Origin: Methanomicrobia archaeon JdFR-19
GTDB taxonomy: Archaea; Halobacteriota; Methanosarcinia; DSM-18856; Methermicoccaceae
DNA length: 64,000 nt
Direction of reading: 5' to 3'
Assembly: GCA_002010075.1 (NCBI GenBank)
Contig: MTMG01000018.1
Coordinates: 1-64,000 of the forward strand
Shown: positions 8,604 through 18,409 of the stretch, in pieces
Layout of the letters: every line of letters starts with the position of its first letter
Position numbering within the stretch: position 1 is the stretch's first letter
Made by a program: the position numbers and the translations under genes
Notes under the pieces: generated by a model
The model's input: the letters and a program-made list of their open reading frames with translations, nothing else
Told to the model about the DNA's origin: nothing
Databases searched by the model: none

Positions 8604-9026
8604 TTAGACCCACTTTCCGTAGCCTTTGCCTCTCGTTTTTCCTTGGGAATATCTGTCTCTCCTTGGTCTGTCATGTAGCTGATCACTTACGTTTGGTTCA
8701 GTAGATACATCGATATCCAGATCTACTTTTCTCATTTTTCCATAGCGCCCGAGATTCAATCTCATGCTACCTCTCACAAGTGAGATATACGCATTTTCAA
8801 TCTCGAGAACGTCTCCCTCTTGCACTTGCTCGACCTGATCTTCCCAGAGAGTCATCAGCATAGATGCTGAGTCGTCTGCAATCGTTGCTTCTGCAAGATG
8901 CTTTGTTCCATATCTCGTTTCTATATCCTTTGGCTCACCCACATCGAGCACCTTCACAAGAAGGTTCACGTTGCGGGACTCAGGAGTCAAACTCCCAATT
9001 TTCACATTTTCAATTTCATCTACCAT
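8604..9026 (-). CDS. Single OB-fold ssDNA-binding protein (crenarchaeal SSB type)
   Basis: A 140-residue protein with one OB fold (about residues 10-105; strands around VNLLVKVLDVGEPKDI, HLAEATIADDSASMLMTLW and GDVLEIENAYISLVRGSMRLNLG). A disordered tail rich in Arg, Gly and Lys follows and ends GKGYGKWV. This matches the Sulfolobus-type SSB rather than multi-OB euryarchaeal RPA. It should bind single-stranded DNA, or RNA, in replication and repair. It is not obviously in an operon. Confidence 0.8.
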   Translation of the reverse strand: MVDEIENVKIGSLTPESRNVNLLVKVLDVGEPKDIETRYGTKHLAEATIADDSASMLMTLWEDQVEQVQEGDVLEIENAYISLVRGSMRLNLGRYGKMRKVDLDIDVSTEPNVSDQLHDRPRRDRYSQGKTRGKGYGKWV

Positions 9027-9151
9027 TTTCTCGCACGTCCAGTTAGTTTATCCCTCAACTCTTAGTTCTATCATATAAAAGAATATCGACAAAACTGTCA
9101 ACATGAACATCCATTACGATATATAATAAACTGCTAATAAGTAGTTAAAAA

Positions 9152-9910
9152 TCATTTTATAACCTTTATAATAGAAGAAATGGATTTTTCCACGTTTTTT
9201 GAGCTTTCGACAAGAGAACCAGTCACCAATATATGTGCACCTGCATCCCTGCAGAGCTTTGCATCTTCGGGACTCCTTATTCCCCCACCAACTACAACCA
9301 TTAGATTTGTTTCATTTCTAACGGCACTTATCATTGTCTCTGGCACTGGTTCTGAAGCCCCAGAACCTGCTTCAAGGTAGACAAACCTCATCCCAAGATA
9401 TTCCCCGGCAAGCGCATAGGCAACCGCAATTTCAGGTTTTGAACGAGGTATGAGTTTTGCATCTCCTACATACCCAACAGTGCCACCCGGCTCAATGACT
9501 AGATATGCCATTGGTATCGACTCAAGTCTTAAAGAGCGTACAAGAGGTGCTCCAATCATCTGATTCCCTATCACGTATGTGAGGTCTCGAGAATTAAGCA
9601 TACTCATGAAAAACACTGCGTCCGCATGCCGACTGAGGGTATGTACACCCGAAGGAAAAAGTATTATGGGCTTCTCCTCATGGTGTTTCTCAATTCCCCT
9701 TCTCATCGCAAGCACTGTCTCATCGATGATTGTACTGTCAACTCCGGTTGATCCTCCTACCATAAAACCATCAGTTCCTGCCTTAACTGCCTCACTCACA
9801 AGCTTTTCGGCATCTTTGGGCATCTGCCTTGCAGGGTCTATGAGAGTGAGGTGCGCAACCCCATCAGCATCCACAATCTCTTTAAGGAGCTCTTCTACCT
9901 TTACCCTCAT
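9152..9910 (-). CDS. Geranylgeranylglyceryl phosphate synthase
   Basis: Forms the first ether bond of archaeal membrane lipids from sn-glycerol-1-phosphate and geranylgeranyl diphosphate. The 252-residue TIM barrel begins HLTLIDPAR and has VGGSTGVD. It has YLEAGSGA and VVVGGGIRSPEDA as phosphate- and substrate-binding loops, and ends ILVTGSLVE. It lies 13 bases downstream of rpl40e and is probably co-transcribed with it. With hmgA and the tetraether-synthase-like gene it makes three isoprenoid-lipid genes in the window. Confidence 0.93.
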   Translation of the reverse strand: MRVKVEELLKEIVDADGVAHLTLIDPARQMPKDAEKLVSEAVKAGTDGFMVGGSTGVDSTIIDETVLAMRRGIEKHHEEKPIILFPSGVHTLSRHADAVFFMSMLNSRDLTYVIGNQMIGAPLVRSLRLESIPMAYLVIEPGGTVGYVGDAKLIPRSKPEIAVAYALAGEYLGMRFVYLEAGSGASEPVPETMISAVRNETNLMVVVGGGIRSPEDAKLCRDAGAHILVTGSLVESSKNVEKSISSIIKVIK

Positions 9911-9923
9911 ACTTTCATTACCT

Positions 9924-10070
9924 TCATTTCTTCTTCTCTCGTGATTTCATTCTCAGCCCTTTATATCCGCACTTTCTACACTTTGTCGCCTTTATAGGAT
10001 TGCGAGCGTTGCAACGCATGCATATCTTGACGTTAAACAGTCTCTCTTCTGCCTCAGGAAATCTTGCCAT
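9924..10070 (-). CDS. rpl40e: 50S ribosomal protein L40e
   Basis: A 48-residue zinc-ribbon ribosomal protein. [20 protein letters not shown] is the family's N-terminus, and the four zinc ligands are CMRC and CRKC. A highly basic tail (MKSREKKK) contacts rRNA. The ATG at 10070 was chosen because the family starts MARFPEA; upstream in-frame codons would add 13 unrelated residues. A TATA-like box about 30 bases upstream fits a short leader. Confidence 0.93.
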   Translation of the reverse strand: MARFPEAEERLFNVKICMRCNARNPIKATKCRKCGYKGLRMKSREKKK

Positions 10071-10149
10071 AAAATTACCCCATGGCATTATCTGATTTAA
10101 AACTTTCACTTCAGCAACTTATTTAACCGATATAACAAATCTGTGAGTG

Positions 10150-10677
10150 ATGAAGAGAGCTGTGTTGATTGGGATAATCATTGTGTTGATATTGGTAGTT
10201 GCAACTTTCACTTTTTGGCAGATGAGAGTTTCCGAAGTTAAACAGGGAAGTGAAGAGATTATCGATATTTATCCTGGTTTATCGGCTCGTATAGTCGAAG
10301 TTATGCTTGAAAATGAGAGTTATAAAGCAGGAGACACTGTAGTAGCATCGATGATTGTGGAGAACACAGGAAATGTGACAATAACCCAAGAACTCGTTCG
10401 GGTCGATGTATATGTTCTCAGTCTTAAATCAATTGCAGGTAGTGTACTACTGAAAACGCTGAGTGATCAAGAAAAGACAAGAAGTACGATGCTTGATTAC
10501 AATGTTATCATAAAGCCAGGTGAAAGAAAGACACTGAAGGCAAAGTTTAAGACTGTCGAAGAGATCGGCGGTGTGAAGCTTGCAGGGAAGTACAGAGTCA
10601 CAATAACACTATACATCTCACCAGATGATATTCCTAAGAGAGCACACTCGAAGGTAATAGAGCTTGAACTTGAATAA
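10150..10677 (+). CDS. Membrane-anchored Ig-like/CARDB-like domain protein, unknown function
   Basis: A 175-residue protein with an N-terminal signal anchor (about residues 4-24, VLIGIIIVLILVVATFTFW) and an extracellular beta-rich domain. Repeating patterns such as YKAGDTVVASMIVENTGNVT and VIIKPGERKTLKAKF resemble CARDB or other immunoglobulin-like archaeal surface modules. No catalytic motif is visible. The ATG at 10150 sits inside a GTGAGTG ribosome-binding context. It is upstream of fae-hps on the same strand, but that gene has its own TATA box. Confidence 0.6.
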   Translation: MKRAVLIGIIIVLILVVATFTFWQMRVSEVKQGSEEIIDIYPGLSARIVEVMLENESYKAGDTVVASMIVENTGNVTITQELVRVDVYVLSLKSIAGSVLLKTLSDQEKTRSTMLDYNVIIKPGERKTLKAKFKTVEEIGGVKLAGKYRVTITLYISPDDIPKRAHSKVIELELE

Positions 10678-10690
10678 TTCGATAACAAAA

Positions 10691-10699
10691 CTTTATATC
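10691..10699 (+). promoter_or_regulatory. TATA box for fae-hps
   Basis: CTTTATATC lies about 40 bases upstream of the fae-hps ATG. It predicts a start near 10720 and a short leader containing the GGTGG ribosome-binding site. Confidence 0.5.
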
Positions 10700-10734
10700 A
10701 TGCCCATTCATAACTCTGGATGGTGGTGGAGTTG

Positions 10735-11916
10735 ATGTATGTAGGGGAGGCTCTTGTAGGAGAGGGTTCGGAGGTTGCACATATAGATTTAGTAATAGGT
10801 GATAGAAATGGGCCGGTTGGGGAGGCATTTGTGAATAGTCTTTCATCACCCTCTATAGGGCATACACCATTGTTGGGTGTAATACGACCAAATCTGATGC
10901 CAAAACCACCCACACTGATAGTCCCAAAGGTTACTGTTAAAAACATGGATGATGCATCAAAAATCTTCGGTCCTGCTCAAACTGCAGTCTCCAAGGCTAT
11001 TGCAGATGCAGTTGAGGAGGGAATAATACCTAAGGATGAAGTTGAAAATCTTGTGGTTGTTGTGAGTGTGTTCATACATCCAGATGCAAAGGACTATGCC
11101 CGCATATTCAGATACAACTATGGAGCTACAAAATTAGCACTCAAGCGTGCAATGGAAGGATTTCCTGACATCGACACAGTTCTCGAAGAAAAGGATAGAG
11201 ATGTACATCCAATTATGGGATACAAGCTCATGACTCAATTGTTTGACCCGCCTTATCTCCAGATTGCGATTGATATACCAGAAATTGGAGTTGTCAAGAA
11301 AGTACTGAGAGAGGTACCTACGAGCGACCATGTGATATTTGAGGCTGGTACTCCTCTAATCAAAAAATATGGACTCAATGTTATAACCCTAATGAGAGAG
11401 GTTAGAAAGAATGCTTTCATAGTTGCTGACTTAAAGACTCTCGATACTGGGAACATAGAAGCAAGAATGGCTGCAGATGCGACAGCTGATGAAGTCGTTG
11501 TATCTGGACTTGCTCCGAAGAGTACAATAGAGAAAGCAATAATGGAAGCAAAGAAGACAGGAATATACTCGTGCATAGACATGCTCAACGTTGATGACCC
11601 AGTATCACTCTTAAAGAGCTTGAGTGTGAAGCCGGACGTTGTTGAGCTTCACAGAGCCATAGATGAGGAACAGGGAAGCGAACATAAGTGGGGGGACATT
11701 GAGAAGATAAAGAAGGTATCAGAAAATGCTCTCGTGGCTGTGGCTGGAGGCATAACTATTGACAACTTAAGGGAAGCAATAGAAAGTGGAGCAGATATCA
11801 TAATTGTTGGAAGAGCTATCACAAAGGCAGGAGATATTAGGGCGGTAGCTGAAGCTTTTCTCGATGTAATGAGAAAACCAGAGGTAGATCAGTTTAGGGT
11901 CAAGACAGATTTTTAA
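10735..11916 (+). CDS. fae-hps: Bifunctional formaldehyde-activating enzyme / 3-hexulose-6-phosphate synthase (Fae-Hps)
   Basis: A 393-residue fusion. The Fae domain (about 1-165; [20 protein letters not shown] with the catalytic His near 17) condenses formaldehyde with tetrahydromethanopterin. The Hps domain (about 175-390; [53 protein letters not shown]) interconverts hexulose 6-phosphate with ribulose 5-phosphate plus formaldehyde. In archaea lacking the pentose phosphate pathway the fusion makes ribulose 5-phosphate and traps the released formaldehyde. No phi isomerase is in the window. The start at 10735 follows GGTGGTGGAG; an upstream ATG at 10720 would add five unlikely residues. Confidence 0.93.
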   Translation: MYVGEALVGEGSEVAHIDLVIGDRNGPVGEAFVNSLSSPSIGHTPLLGVIRPNLMPKPPTLIVPKVTVKNMDDASKIFGPAQTAVSKAIADAVEEGIIPKDEVENLVVVVSVFIHPDAKDYARIFRYNYGATKLALKRAMEGFPDIDTVLEEKDRDVHPIMGYKLMTQLFDPPYLQIAIDIPEIGVVKKVLREVPTSDHVIFEAGTPLIKKYGLNVITLMREVRKNAFIVADLKTLDTGNIEARMAADATADEVVVSGLAPKSTIEKAIMEAKKTGIYSCIDMLNVDDPVSLLKSLSVKPDVVELHRAIDEEQGSEHKWGDIEKIKKVSENALVAVAGGITIDNLREAIESGADIIIVGRAITKAGDIRAVAEAFLDVMRKPEVDQFRVKTDF

Positions 11917-12243
11917 TTACTCCTCAAGAATGCTCTTGACCCTCTTTATATGTTTTTCAATGAAGTCCTCTGCGCTGTCCAGTAATTCGAAAACACTTTC
12001 ATCAGCTACTTTGTAGTATACACTTGAGCCTTCTCTTCTCGATATAAGAAGTCCTTTCGACTTGAGATTCGAAAGATGCTGTGATAGATTTGACTGTTCA
12101 ATGCCCAAGAGAGGTATGAGTTCGCATACGCACATCTCATCTATTCCACTGGTATATGCATCTCTAAGCTCTTTTAAAATCCTAACTCTTGTCGGATGCC
12201 CTAAAACTTTAAACAACTGGGCAATCATTTCTTCTATCATCAT
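11917..12243 (-). CDS. ArsR/SmtB-family metal-responsive repressor
   Basis: A 108-residue winged-helix regulator. After an N-terminal helix comes DEMCVCELIPLLGIEQSNLSQHL: the CVC pair in the recognition-helix region matches the ELCVCDL metal-sensing box of ArsR/CadC-type repressors. RREGSSVYYKV forms the wing. Metal or metalloid binding should release it from DNA. No metal-resistance gene is adjacent, so its target is unclear. A TATA box (CTTTATATAA, near 12265-12275) about 30 bases upstream makes it leaderless. It ends base-to-base with the convergent fae-hps. Confidence 0.85.
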   Translation of the reverse strand: MMIEEMIAQLFKVLGHPTRVRILKELRDAYTSGIDEMCVCELIPLLGIEQSNLSQHLSNLKSKGLLISRREGSSVYYKVADESVFELLDSAEDFIEKHIKRVKSILEE

Positions 12244-12279
12244 TTCGTTCTTAATATTATTATATTATATAAAGATTTC

Positions 12280-13278
12280 TCATAAAAGTCTTAATTCTTT
12301 TACCCATATTCCCCTATCAACAACTCTCCCCACGACCTTTCCATCTTTGAGTATCTTCAAAGCCTTTTTCACTTCAGAAGGAGGGAGAACAATGACAAAC
12401 CCCATCCCCATGTTGAACGTCCTGTACATCTCAACATCATCCACACCACCAATCGTCTTTATCCACTCAAACAGAGGCGGTACTGGTAATGGCTCAGAGA
12501 ATTCAAAACCAAATTTACTCAGCCTGCTCAACTTTGTCAATCCACCTCCAGTGATGTGGGCAAGTCCATGAACATCACACCTTCTAACCACCCCCATAAC
12601 TTCAGAGTATATCCGAGTAGGTGTGAGAAGTATGTCTCCAATACTAAAATCAGGCATTGGTGGAAATGGGTCTTTGTATAACAATCCTTCATCCTCAATT
12701 AGCTTCCTCACGAGTGTATATCCATTCGAATGAAGTCCAGACGAAGGTATTCCAATCAGTACATCTCCAATTTCTATTCTCTCGCCTGTTATGATTCTGT
12801 CCTTCCTCACAATACCCACACACGTACCTGCCAAGTCAAACGGTTTAACAATTTCAGGTAATATTGCTGTCTCCCCTCCAACGACAGATATGCCTGCAAG
12901 TTCAGCCCCTCTACATAATCCCTTTCCAATTTCTTCAGCCTCCTCCTTCTCAAGCTCTCCAACCGCTAAGTAATCAACGAGGGCAAGAGGCTCTGCACCA
13001 ACACAGTAAATATCATTCACATTCATTGCTACACAGTCGATTCCAATTGTATCATACTTCTTCATCTCGTGAGCTATCAGAAGTTTTGAGCCTACTCCAT
13101 CTGTTGTTATTGCAAGAGCCCATTCGCCCATATCAATAAGTCCAGCATAATGCCCCTTTATATCCATGGCCCCCCCAAACCCCACTCTTCTGAAGGTTAG
13201 GGAGTTAGTAAGAGACTTGACAAGAGAATGCTCATACTCTATATCTACTCCTGCATCTGCATATGTTCTGGCCATCAT
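12280..13278 (-). CDS. purM: Phosphoribosylformylglycinamidine cyclo-ligase
   Basis: Catalyses ATP-dependent closure of FGAM to AIR in purine synthesis. The 332-residue protein has the PurM/HypE-fold motifs [43 protein letters not shown] and [18 protein letters not shown]. The start overlaps the leuC stop (ATGA), and GAGGGATGT precedes it. It is the last gene of the pcc1-serS-HTH-leuC-purM run. purS and purQ lie at 59.9-60.8 kb; purL is not in the window. Confidence 0.95.
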   Translation of the reverse strand: MMARTYADAGVDIEYEHSLVKSLTNSLTFRRVGFGGAMDIKGHYAGLIDMGEWALAITTDGVGSKLLIAHEMKKYDTIGIDCVAMNVNDIYCVGAEPLALVDYLAVGELEKEEAEEIGKGLCRGAELAGISVVGGETAILPEIVKPFDLAGTCVGIVRKDRIITGERIEIGDVLIGIPSSGLHSNGYTLVRKLIEDEGLLYKDPFPPMPDFSIGDILLTPTRIYSEVMGVVRRCDVHGLAHITGGGLTKLSRLSKFGFEFSEPLPVPPLFEWIKTIGGVDDVEMYRTFNMGMGFVIVLPPSEVKKALKILKDGKVVGRVVDRGIWVKELRLL

Positions 13279-14528
13279 ACATCCCTCGGATCAGTGATTT
13301 CTCCATACAAGGCAGTTGCTGCTGCAGTATATGGAGAGCCAAGATACACAAGCGACTCTGGACTTCCCTCTCTGCCCTTGAAGTTTCTGTTCGAAGTTGC
13401 AAATCCAACCTCTCCATTTCCCAGCAGACCAAAAGAACCCCCCATGCATGGGCCACAACACGGGTACTCAACGATTGCGCCGGCATCCATAAGTATCTCA
13501 ATAATTCCATCTTTCAATGCCCTTGCATACTCCGTTCTGCTAGCGGGTATGACAATCAGCCGAACATCTCTTGCAACTTTTTCCCCTTCGAGAATTTCTG
13601 AAGCTTGTTTGAGGTCCTCATACCTTCCGTTCGTGCAAGAACCTATGAAGACTTGATCAACTTTCACTCCCTCAACTCTTTCCACAGAAACAACATTATC
13701 TACCCTGTGGGGACATGCAACCTGAGGTGATAACTCAGAAACATCATAAAAAATCTCCTCCTCGAATTCACAATCTTCATCACTCTTCCATTCTTCACCG
13801 AGTTCATATCCCTCAACTCTCTCTTTCAAATACGCTTCTGTTGTGTTGTCTGGCTCCATCAATCCTGCTTTCCCACCCATCTCTATTGCCATGTTTGTTA
13901 TCGTCATCCTCGCAGACATATCCATGCTTTCTATTGTCTCTCCAACGAATTCACATGCCTTATAAGTTGCAAAGTCTGCTCCAACATCCCCTATGATGTG
14001 GAGAATCACATCCTTAGATACAACTCTCTTTTTCAATCTTCCTGATATTTCAAATCTGATAGTAGATGGCACTTTGAACCAAAGTTTTCCAAGTGCAAGT
14101 GCACAACCCATATCTGTACTCCCAACTCCAGTCGAAAAGGCACCAAATGCTCCATATGTACATGTATGAGAGTCTGCACCTATTACGAGCATTCCGGGGA
14201 GTACATGCCCTTTCTCAGGAACGACTTGATGACAAATTCCCTCAAACACATCGTAGTTCAAAATTCCTTGCTCCTTTGCAAATTTTCTCAGAAGAATGTG
14301 ATTTTCTGCAGCTTTCAAAGAGTCTGCAGGAACCTGATGGTCATAAACTATCACAACCTTGGAGGGGTCCCACACCCAATCACCAACCCTCTTCATAGTC
14401 TCTACCGCCAATGGACCTGTGATGTCGTGTATCATTGCCAAATCTATGTTGGCAAGTACAAACTCTCCAGCTTCCACATTTCTACCAACAGCACGTGAAA
14501 ATATCTTCTCAGACAATGTTTTCCCCAT
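13275..14528 (-). CDS. leuC: 3-isopropylmalate dehydratase / homoaconitase large subunit
   Basis: A 4Fe-4S aconitase-family large subunit of 417 residues. Cluster cysteines are in GSCTNGR (about residue 300) and PCCGPCMGG (about 355). [15 protein letters not shown] and the C-terminal NRNFKGREG bind substrate. It isomerizes isopropylmalate (leucine) or homocitrate/homoaconitate (coenzyme B in methanogens). The specificity lies in the small subunit, which is not here, so LeuC and HacA cannot be separated. The ATG at 14528 has a strong GGAGGATG ribosome-binding site. Confidence 0.9.
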   Translation of the reverse strand: MGKTLSEKIFSRAVGRNVEAGEFVLANIDLAMIHDITGPLAVETMKRVGDWVWDPSKVVIVYDHQVPADSLKAAENHILLRKFAKEQGILNYDVFEGICHQVVPEKGHVLPGMLVIGADSHTCTYGAFGAFSTGVGSTDMGCALALGKLWFKVPSTIRFEISGRLKKRVVSKDVILHIIGDVGADFATYKACEFVGETIESMDMSARMTITNMAIEMGGKAGLMEPDNTTEAYLKERVEGYELGEEWKSDEDCEFEEEIFYDVSELSPQVACPHRVDNVVSVERVEGVKVDQVFIGSCTNGRYEDLKQASEILEGEKVARDVRLIVIPASRTEYARALKDGIIEILMDAGAIVEYPCCGPCMGGSFGLLGNGEVGFATSNRNFKGREGSPESLVYLGSPYTAAATALYGEITDPRDV

Positions 14529-14542
14529 ATTACATCCTCCAC

Positions 14543-14941
14543 TCACAAAGTATCGATATCATTCCCACATACTACCGTCCACCACCATCGTGCCATATCA
14601 TACAGGTCTCTGCTGAATGCCCCTGATATTCTGTACTCTCCGTTCTTTAGTGTTATCATTCCTGCCCCAATCAGTTTTTTCCTCATCGCATAGAACGAAG
14701 AATGTGAAATGCCAAGTGTCTTGATGATTTCTTTCCATTCAGATGCTCTGAGCGGATTGCCATTTTCTTGTCTCTCTTTTACCAATGTGAGAAACTTCTT
14801 ACCTCTCTCAGCAGTCCTTCCATCCTGAAAAAGTCTTTCCATCAACGCACCATATGGGTCCTCTGACGATATCACACTAAATTTTCTATCTGAACGAATT
14901 ACAATTGTGGTGGCAGTTTTTGGAGCATCCTTTACTTTCAT
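14543..14941 (-). CDS. Predicted winged-helix DNA-binding protein, unknown target
   Basis: A 132-residue protein. Its C-terminal half has a helix-turn-helix/winged-helix pattern: [26 protein letters not shown] as recognition region, then a short wing and a Trp-rich helix (ARWWWTVV). The N-terminal 45 residues are not recognised. A strong GAGGTGAG ribosome-binding site precedes the ATG at 14941, and the gene lies between serS and leuC. It may regulate the operon, but nothing in the sequence shows this. Confidence 0.6.
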   Translation of the reverse strand: MKVKDAPKTATTIVIRSDRKFSVISSEDPYGALMERLFQDGRTAERGKKFLTLVKERQENGNPLRASEWKEIIKTLGISHSSFYAMRKKLIGAGMITLKNGEYRISGAFSRDLYDMARWWWTVVCGNDIDTL

Positions 14942-14950
14942 TGACTCACC

Positions 14951-16441
14951 TCACAAGAATTTTATTCCTTCTGGAAGGTTACCCACAATTTCAACAAATC
15001 TTTCAGGCCAATTTTCTGGATTGAATCCTTTCTGAGCAAGAAATGCACTCGCCCACCTCTCAAGTCCAACACCGGAACATCCACTCCACAACATATCTCC
15101 GGACTGAGACTTAACAGAGAATCCTTTAGGATATTTATCGCCATTCACACTGACATTTTGAAACTCAAGCCATCCGTTCTTGTATGGAAGATATGCCTCA
15201 TAGTCTGTTGTACCGACTCTTATATCCTCACTCAAACCAGCTAGTCCTTCCTGTGCCATGAACCACGGAGTTACCCACGCTTTTCTCCATTCCAATTCAA
15301 GTATATCCTCAAAGATGTGATGATATCTTTCATGCAGTTTGTTTGCCTCTTCTACCACCTGCTCTGGATACCCAATCCAGACTATTTCGATTCGGTGGAA
15401 CTCATCCACCCTTTCTATACCATGAATACCACCACTCTCATACCTATGTGATGTGCCTGACCTGTCAAACACTCTTATTGGCAATGAAGAATCTGCAATC
15501 GTCTCACCCTGTAAAAATACCCAAAATGGAGGACACTGGGCATAACACATACCCCCAATGGGTGGTTCAATTTTCTCTTTTATCAAGTCCACAGGAACGT
15601 CAAGCGTAACTTTGTAATAATCTATCACATCTTCCCAAAAATGTGGGTCTCTCGATTTTGGTGTGCATACATAATATATCTCAGGATACACACCCTTCGC
15701 ATGTCCTGAACGCTTCCAAACATCCCATGGAACAAGCTTTGGAAATACCATCTCAACATAGCCAAGGGGCTCGAGAATCTCATTTATCACGATTGTCTCA
15801 AAAGCTCTGAAGATTTTTGTTATCTGTGGCCCATATATCCACTGTCCTCTGCTTGCCCCATGTTTTATCCATCTCATTTTTAGGAGTTCTTGTGTTGGGT
15901 CTTTATTGAAATGAATTTTTTTCTTCCCACTCTGCCATATAAGTTCCCAGTTCTCTGCCTTCCCACCATACTCCTCCGCCTTCTTTTTCTCATCTATCAG
16001 TCGGACTATCCTATCTGGTATCTTTTTCTCAACATCTTGTTCAGTGAGGGTGAGCCATACCATAAAATAACCATCTTTCCACTCTGACTTCACTATAAAT
16101 GGGAGTTTTATGCTTATAGGTACATTTGATTCTGTTTTTATCCAGTATTCATTAAATTCAATCCCTCTTATACCTATTCTATGTCTTCCAAGAACTTTTG
16201 AGAGGTGTTTCCTCAATCTCAAAAACACATCATGCGCACGCAAATAGTTATCCGTCCTTACTTTTATATTCAGCTTGTCTCCCTCTACAGAGTAGGTCAT
16301 CTCTTTCACGCCTCTGCCATCAGGAATACCTCTTGACAAAATCTCACTCACCCCCACACTGAAGAACTCCTCCACAGCATCTTGAACCTCTGTTAGCTCC
16401 TTGCTTGCTTTAAAGAACCCATCCGCATAGAATTCAATCAT
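14951..16441 (-). CDS. serS: Seryl-tRNA synthetase, type 2 (methanogenic, zinc-dependent)
   Basis: A 496-residue class II synthetase charging tRNA-Ser, of the rare archaeal form found mainly in methanogens. Its N-terminal tRNA-binding domain is unrelated to the long coiled-coil of ordinary SerRS, and the catalytic core has a zinc site. Visible parts include GGMCYAQCPPFWVFLQGE with a zinc-ligand cysteine, FDRSGTSHRYESGGIHGIERVDEFHRIE (motif 2 region) and SGCSGVGLERWASAFLAQKG (motif 3). The ATG at 16441 has GAGGTG seven bases upstream and overlaps the pcc1 stop by eight bases. Confidence 0.93.
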   Translation of the reverse strand: MIEFYADGFFKASKELTEVQDAVEEFFSVGVSEILSRGIPDGRGVKEMTYSVEGDKLNIKVRTDNYLRAHDVFLRLRKHLSKVLGRHRIGIRGIEFNEYWIKTESNVPISIKLPFIVKSEWKDGYFMVWLTLTEQDVEKKIPDRIVRLIDEKKKAEEYGGKAENWELIWQSGKKKIHFNKDPTQELLKMRWIKHGASRGQWIYGPQITKIFRAFETIVINEILEPLGYVEMVFPKLVPWDVWKRSGHAKGVYPEIYYVCTPKSRDPHFWEDVIDYYKVTLDVPVDLIKEKIEPPIGGMCYAQCPPFWVFLQGETIADSSLPIRVFDRSGTSHRYESGGIHGIERVDEFHRIEIVWIGYPEQVVEEANKLHERYHHIFEDILELEWRKAWVTPWFMAQEGLAGLSEDIRVGTTDYEAYLPYKNGWLEFQNVSVNGDKYPKGFSVKSQSGDMLWSGCSGVGLERWASAFLAQKGFNPENWPERFVEIVGNLPEGIKFL

Positions 16442-16646
16442 GAACAACACCTCTCACTCTGAGAGCAACCTGAAGATTTGCAAGATAATCATCCAATGTG
16501 TTAAGCAGACTGCCAACCCCCTTACATTCTATGTACACAACGTTGATGAATGTTTTTATGTTGTCAGTATTATCTGGCTCAAGAGAACGTATCACCTCCC
16601 CAATCTCATGTTCAAATTCGAGTCTTGCACGGGCAATCTACTCCAT
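16434..16646 (-). CDS. pcc1: KEOPS complex subunit Pcc1 (in-frame TAG at codon 3)
   Basis: A 70-residue protein recognisable as Pcc1 from ARLEFEHEIGEVIRSLEPDN followed by a beta strand and the helix GSLLNTLDDYLANLQVA. Pcc1 is the dimerizing subunit of KEOPS, which makes t6A37 in ANN-decoding tRNAs. The frame reads ATG GAG TAG ATT GCC: the TAG at 16640-16638 is codon 3, and no standard start codon exists between it and the conserved core. If TAG is sense the gene is intact and normal in length. The ATG is 30 bases from a TATA element (leaderless), and the end overlaps serS. Confidence 0.82.
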
Positions 16647-16671
16647 CAACCTTCACCCATAACCTCAAAAC

Positions 16672-16680
16672 GATATAAAT
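16672..16680. promoter_or_regulatory. Shared TATA element between pcc1 and ilvD
   Basis: GATATAAAT reads as a TATA box in both directions. It is about 30 bases from the pcc1 ATG (minus) and 39-54 bases from the candidate ilvD starts (plus). Confidence 0.45.
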
Positions 16681-16729
16681 GTTGGGCAATATTAGAAAAC
16701 CACATAAACATTGAGTGCGAGTCGCTATC

Positions 16730-18394
16730 ATGAAATCAGATAATGTGAAGATGGGGGTTGAAAGAACACCACACAGAATGTTATTCCGGGCTTGCGGTCT
16801 TGTGGATGAGGAATTTGAAAGACCACTGGTTGGAATCGTAAATTCATGGAATGAACTTGTCCCGGGGCACATACACCTCGACAAACTTTCTGATGCAGTG
16901 AAGGCAGGAGTTAGAATGGGGGGTGGAACTCCATTAGAATTCAACACCATTGGAATATGTGATGGAATTGCAATGAACCATGAAGGGATGAGATACTCTC
17001 TTCCAAGCAGAGAAGTGATAAGAGACTCGATAGAGATTGTTGCAAGAGCATACCAGTTCGATGCTCTTGTGTTCATATGTTCATGTGATAAAATAGTTCC
17101 CGGACATTTGATGGCTATGGGTATCCTCAATGTTCCATCGATTGTTGTTACTGGTGGACCAATGCTACCTGGGTATGTAGGAGATACATACAGGGACCTT
17201 GTGCATGATGGATTCGAGGCAGTTGGTCTTTACCAAGAGAACAAGATATCGCTCGAAGAATTGAAAGAACTGGAATGCTATTCATGTGCTGGGGCGGGCT
17301 CATGCTCTGGAATGTTCACAGCAAACACAATGGCATGTCTTACAGAAGCCCTTGGATTGAGTCTCCCTGGATGTGCTACTGCCCATGCTGTTGATGCGAA
17401 AAAAGTTCACATCGCCAAGAAGTCTGGACTCATGGTGATGGAACTTCTGAGAAGAGGAATTACACCAAGAATGATCGCAACAAATGAAGCATTCGAGAAT
17501 GCTATAAGAGTTGACCTTGCTATAGGCGGCAGTACGAACACTGTTTTACATCTTCCGGCAATAGCTCACGATTTTGGGATTGAGTTACCCATAGAAAAAT
17601 TCGACGAACTCTCAAGAACAACCCCACATCTTGTCAGTCTCAGACCTGCCGGTGATAACTTCATGCTCGATTTTGAGAGGGCTGGAGGAGTACATGCCCT
17701 GATGAATAGGTTGAAACCCCTACTGAACACGCAGGCACTTACAGTAAGTGGCAGAACACTCGAGGATAATCTGAGGGAACATGTGGTTGTAAATCCACTG
17801 AAGAGCAAGGAAGTGATTGCGACACTCGATAATCCCATTCATCGAGAAGGGGGAATCGCAATCCTCAAAGGAAATTTAGCAGAAAATGGGGCAGTTGTCA
17901 AGCAAAGTGCAGTTGACCCAAAAATGATGGTACATGAAGGTTCTGCTCTCCCATTTAATTCTGAGGAGGATGCATATAAGGCTATTTTGGATGGTGAGGT
18001 GGGAAGAGGTGATGTTGTTGTTATCAGATACGAGGGGCCAAAGGGTGGACCGGGCATGAGGGAAATGCTATCCCCAACATCTGCAATAGCAGGAATGGGA
18101 CTGTCAGACTCTGTTGCTCTCATAACAGATGGCAGGTTCTCCGGAGGCACAAGAGGCCCTTGTGTCGGACATGTGAGTCCTGAGGCATGGGAAGGGGGAA
18201 CGATAGCATTTGTAGAGGAAGGAGACATCGTCCGTGTCGATATCCCATCTCGCTCCCTCACACTCAAAGTTTCTGAGGATGAAATTGCCGAAAGGAAGAA
18301 GAAATGGAGACGACCTGACAAAAAGTTGAGTGGTCTGCTTGCCAGATATTCTAAGAGTGTGAGATCTGCATCAGAAGGGGCGATTCTGGAGTAA
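16730..18394 (+). CDS. ilvD: Dihydroxy-acid dehydratase
   Basis: Iron-sulfur dehydratase of valine/isoleucine/leucine synthesis, about 554 residues. The family cysteines are in [12 protein letters not shown] and [21 protein letters not shown]. It also has [30 protein letters not shown], and the C-terminal [21 protein letters not shown] loop. The ATG at 16730 gives the usual N-terminus; a GTG at 16715 is closer to the TATA element. It is followed 15 bases later by the pmbA-like gene. Confidence 0.95.
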   Translation: MKSDNVKMGVERTPHRMLFRACGLVDEEFERPLVGIVNSWNELVPGHIHLDKLSDAVKAGVRMGGGTPLEFNTIGICDGIAMNHEGMRYSLPSREVIRDSIEIVARAYQFDALVFICSCDKIVPGHLMAMGILNVPSIVVTGGPMLPGYVGDTYRDLVHDGFEAVGLYQENKISLEELKELECYSCAGAGSCSGMFTANTMACLTEALGLSLPGCATAHAVDAKKVHIAKKSGLMVMELLRRGITPRMIATNEAFENAIRVDLAIGGSTNTVLHLPAIAHDFGIELPIEKFDELSRTTPHLVSLRPAGDNFMLDFERAGGVHALMNRLKPLLNTQALTVSGRTLEDNLREHVVVNPLKSKEVIATLDNPIHREGGIAILKGNLAENGAVVKQSAVDPKMMVHEGSALPFNSEEDAYKAILDGEVGRGDVVVIRYEGPKGGPGMREMLSPTSAIAGMGLSDSVALITDGRFSGGTRGPCVGHVSPEAWEGGTIAFVEEGDIVRVDIPSRSLTLKVSEDEIAERKKKWRRPDKKLSGLLARYSKSVRSASEGAILE

Positions 18395-18409
18395 AATTGG
18401 AGTGGGAGA

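Noticed and set aside
16434-16646. pcc1 as a pseudogene because of TAG
   Set aside because: All other codons are family-like, overlap with serS is intact, a promoter is present, and other essential genes carry the same codon.
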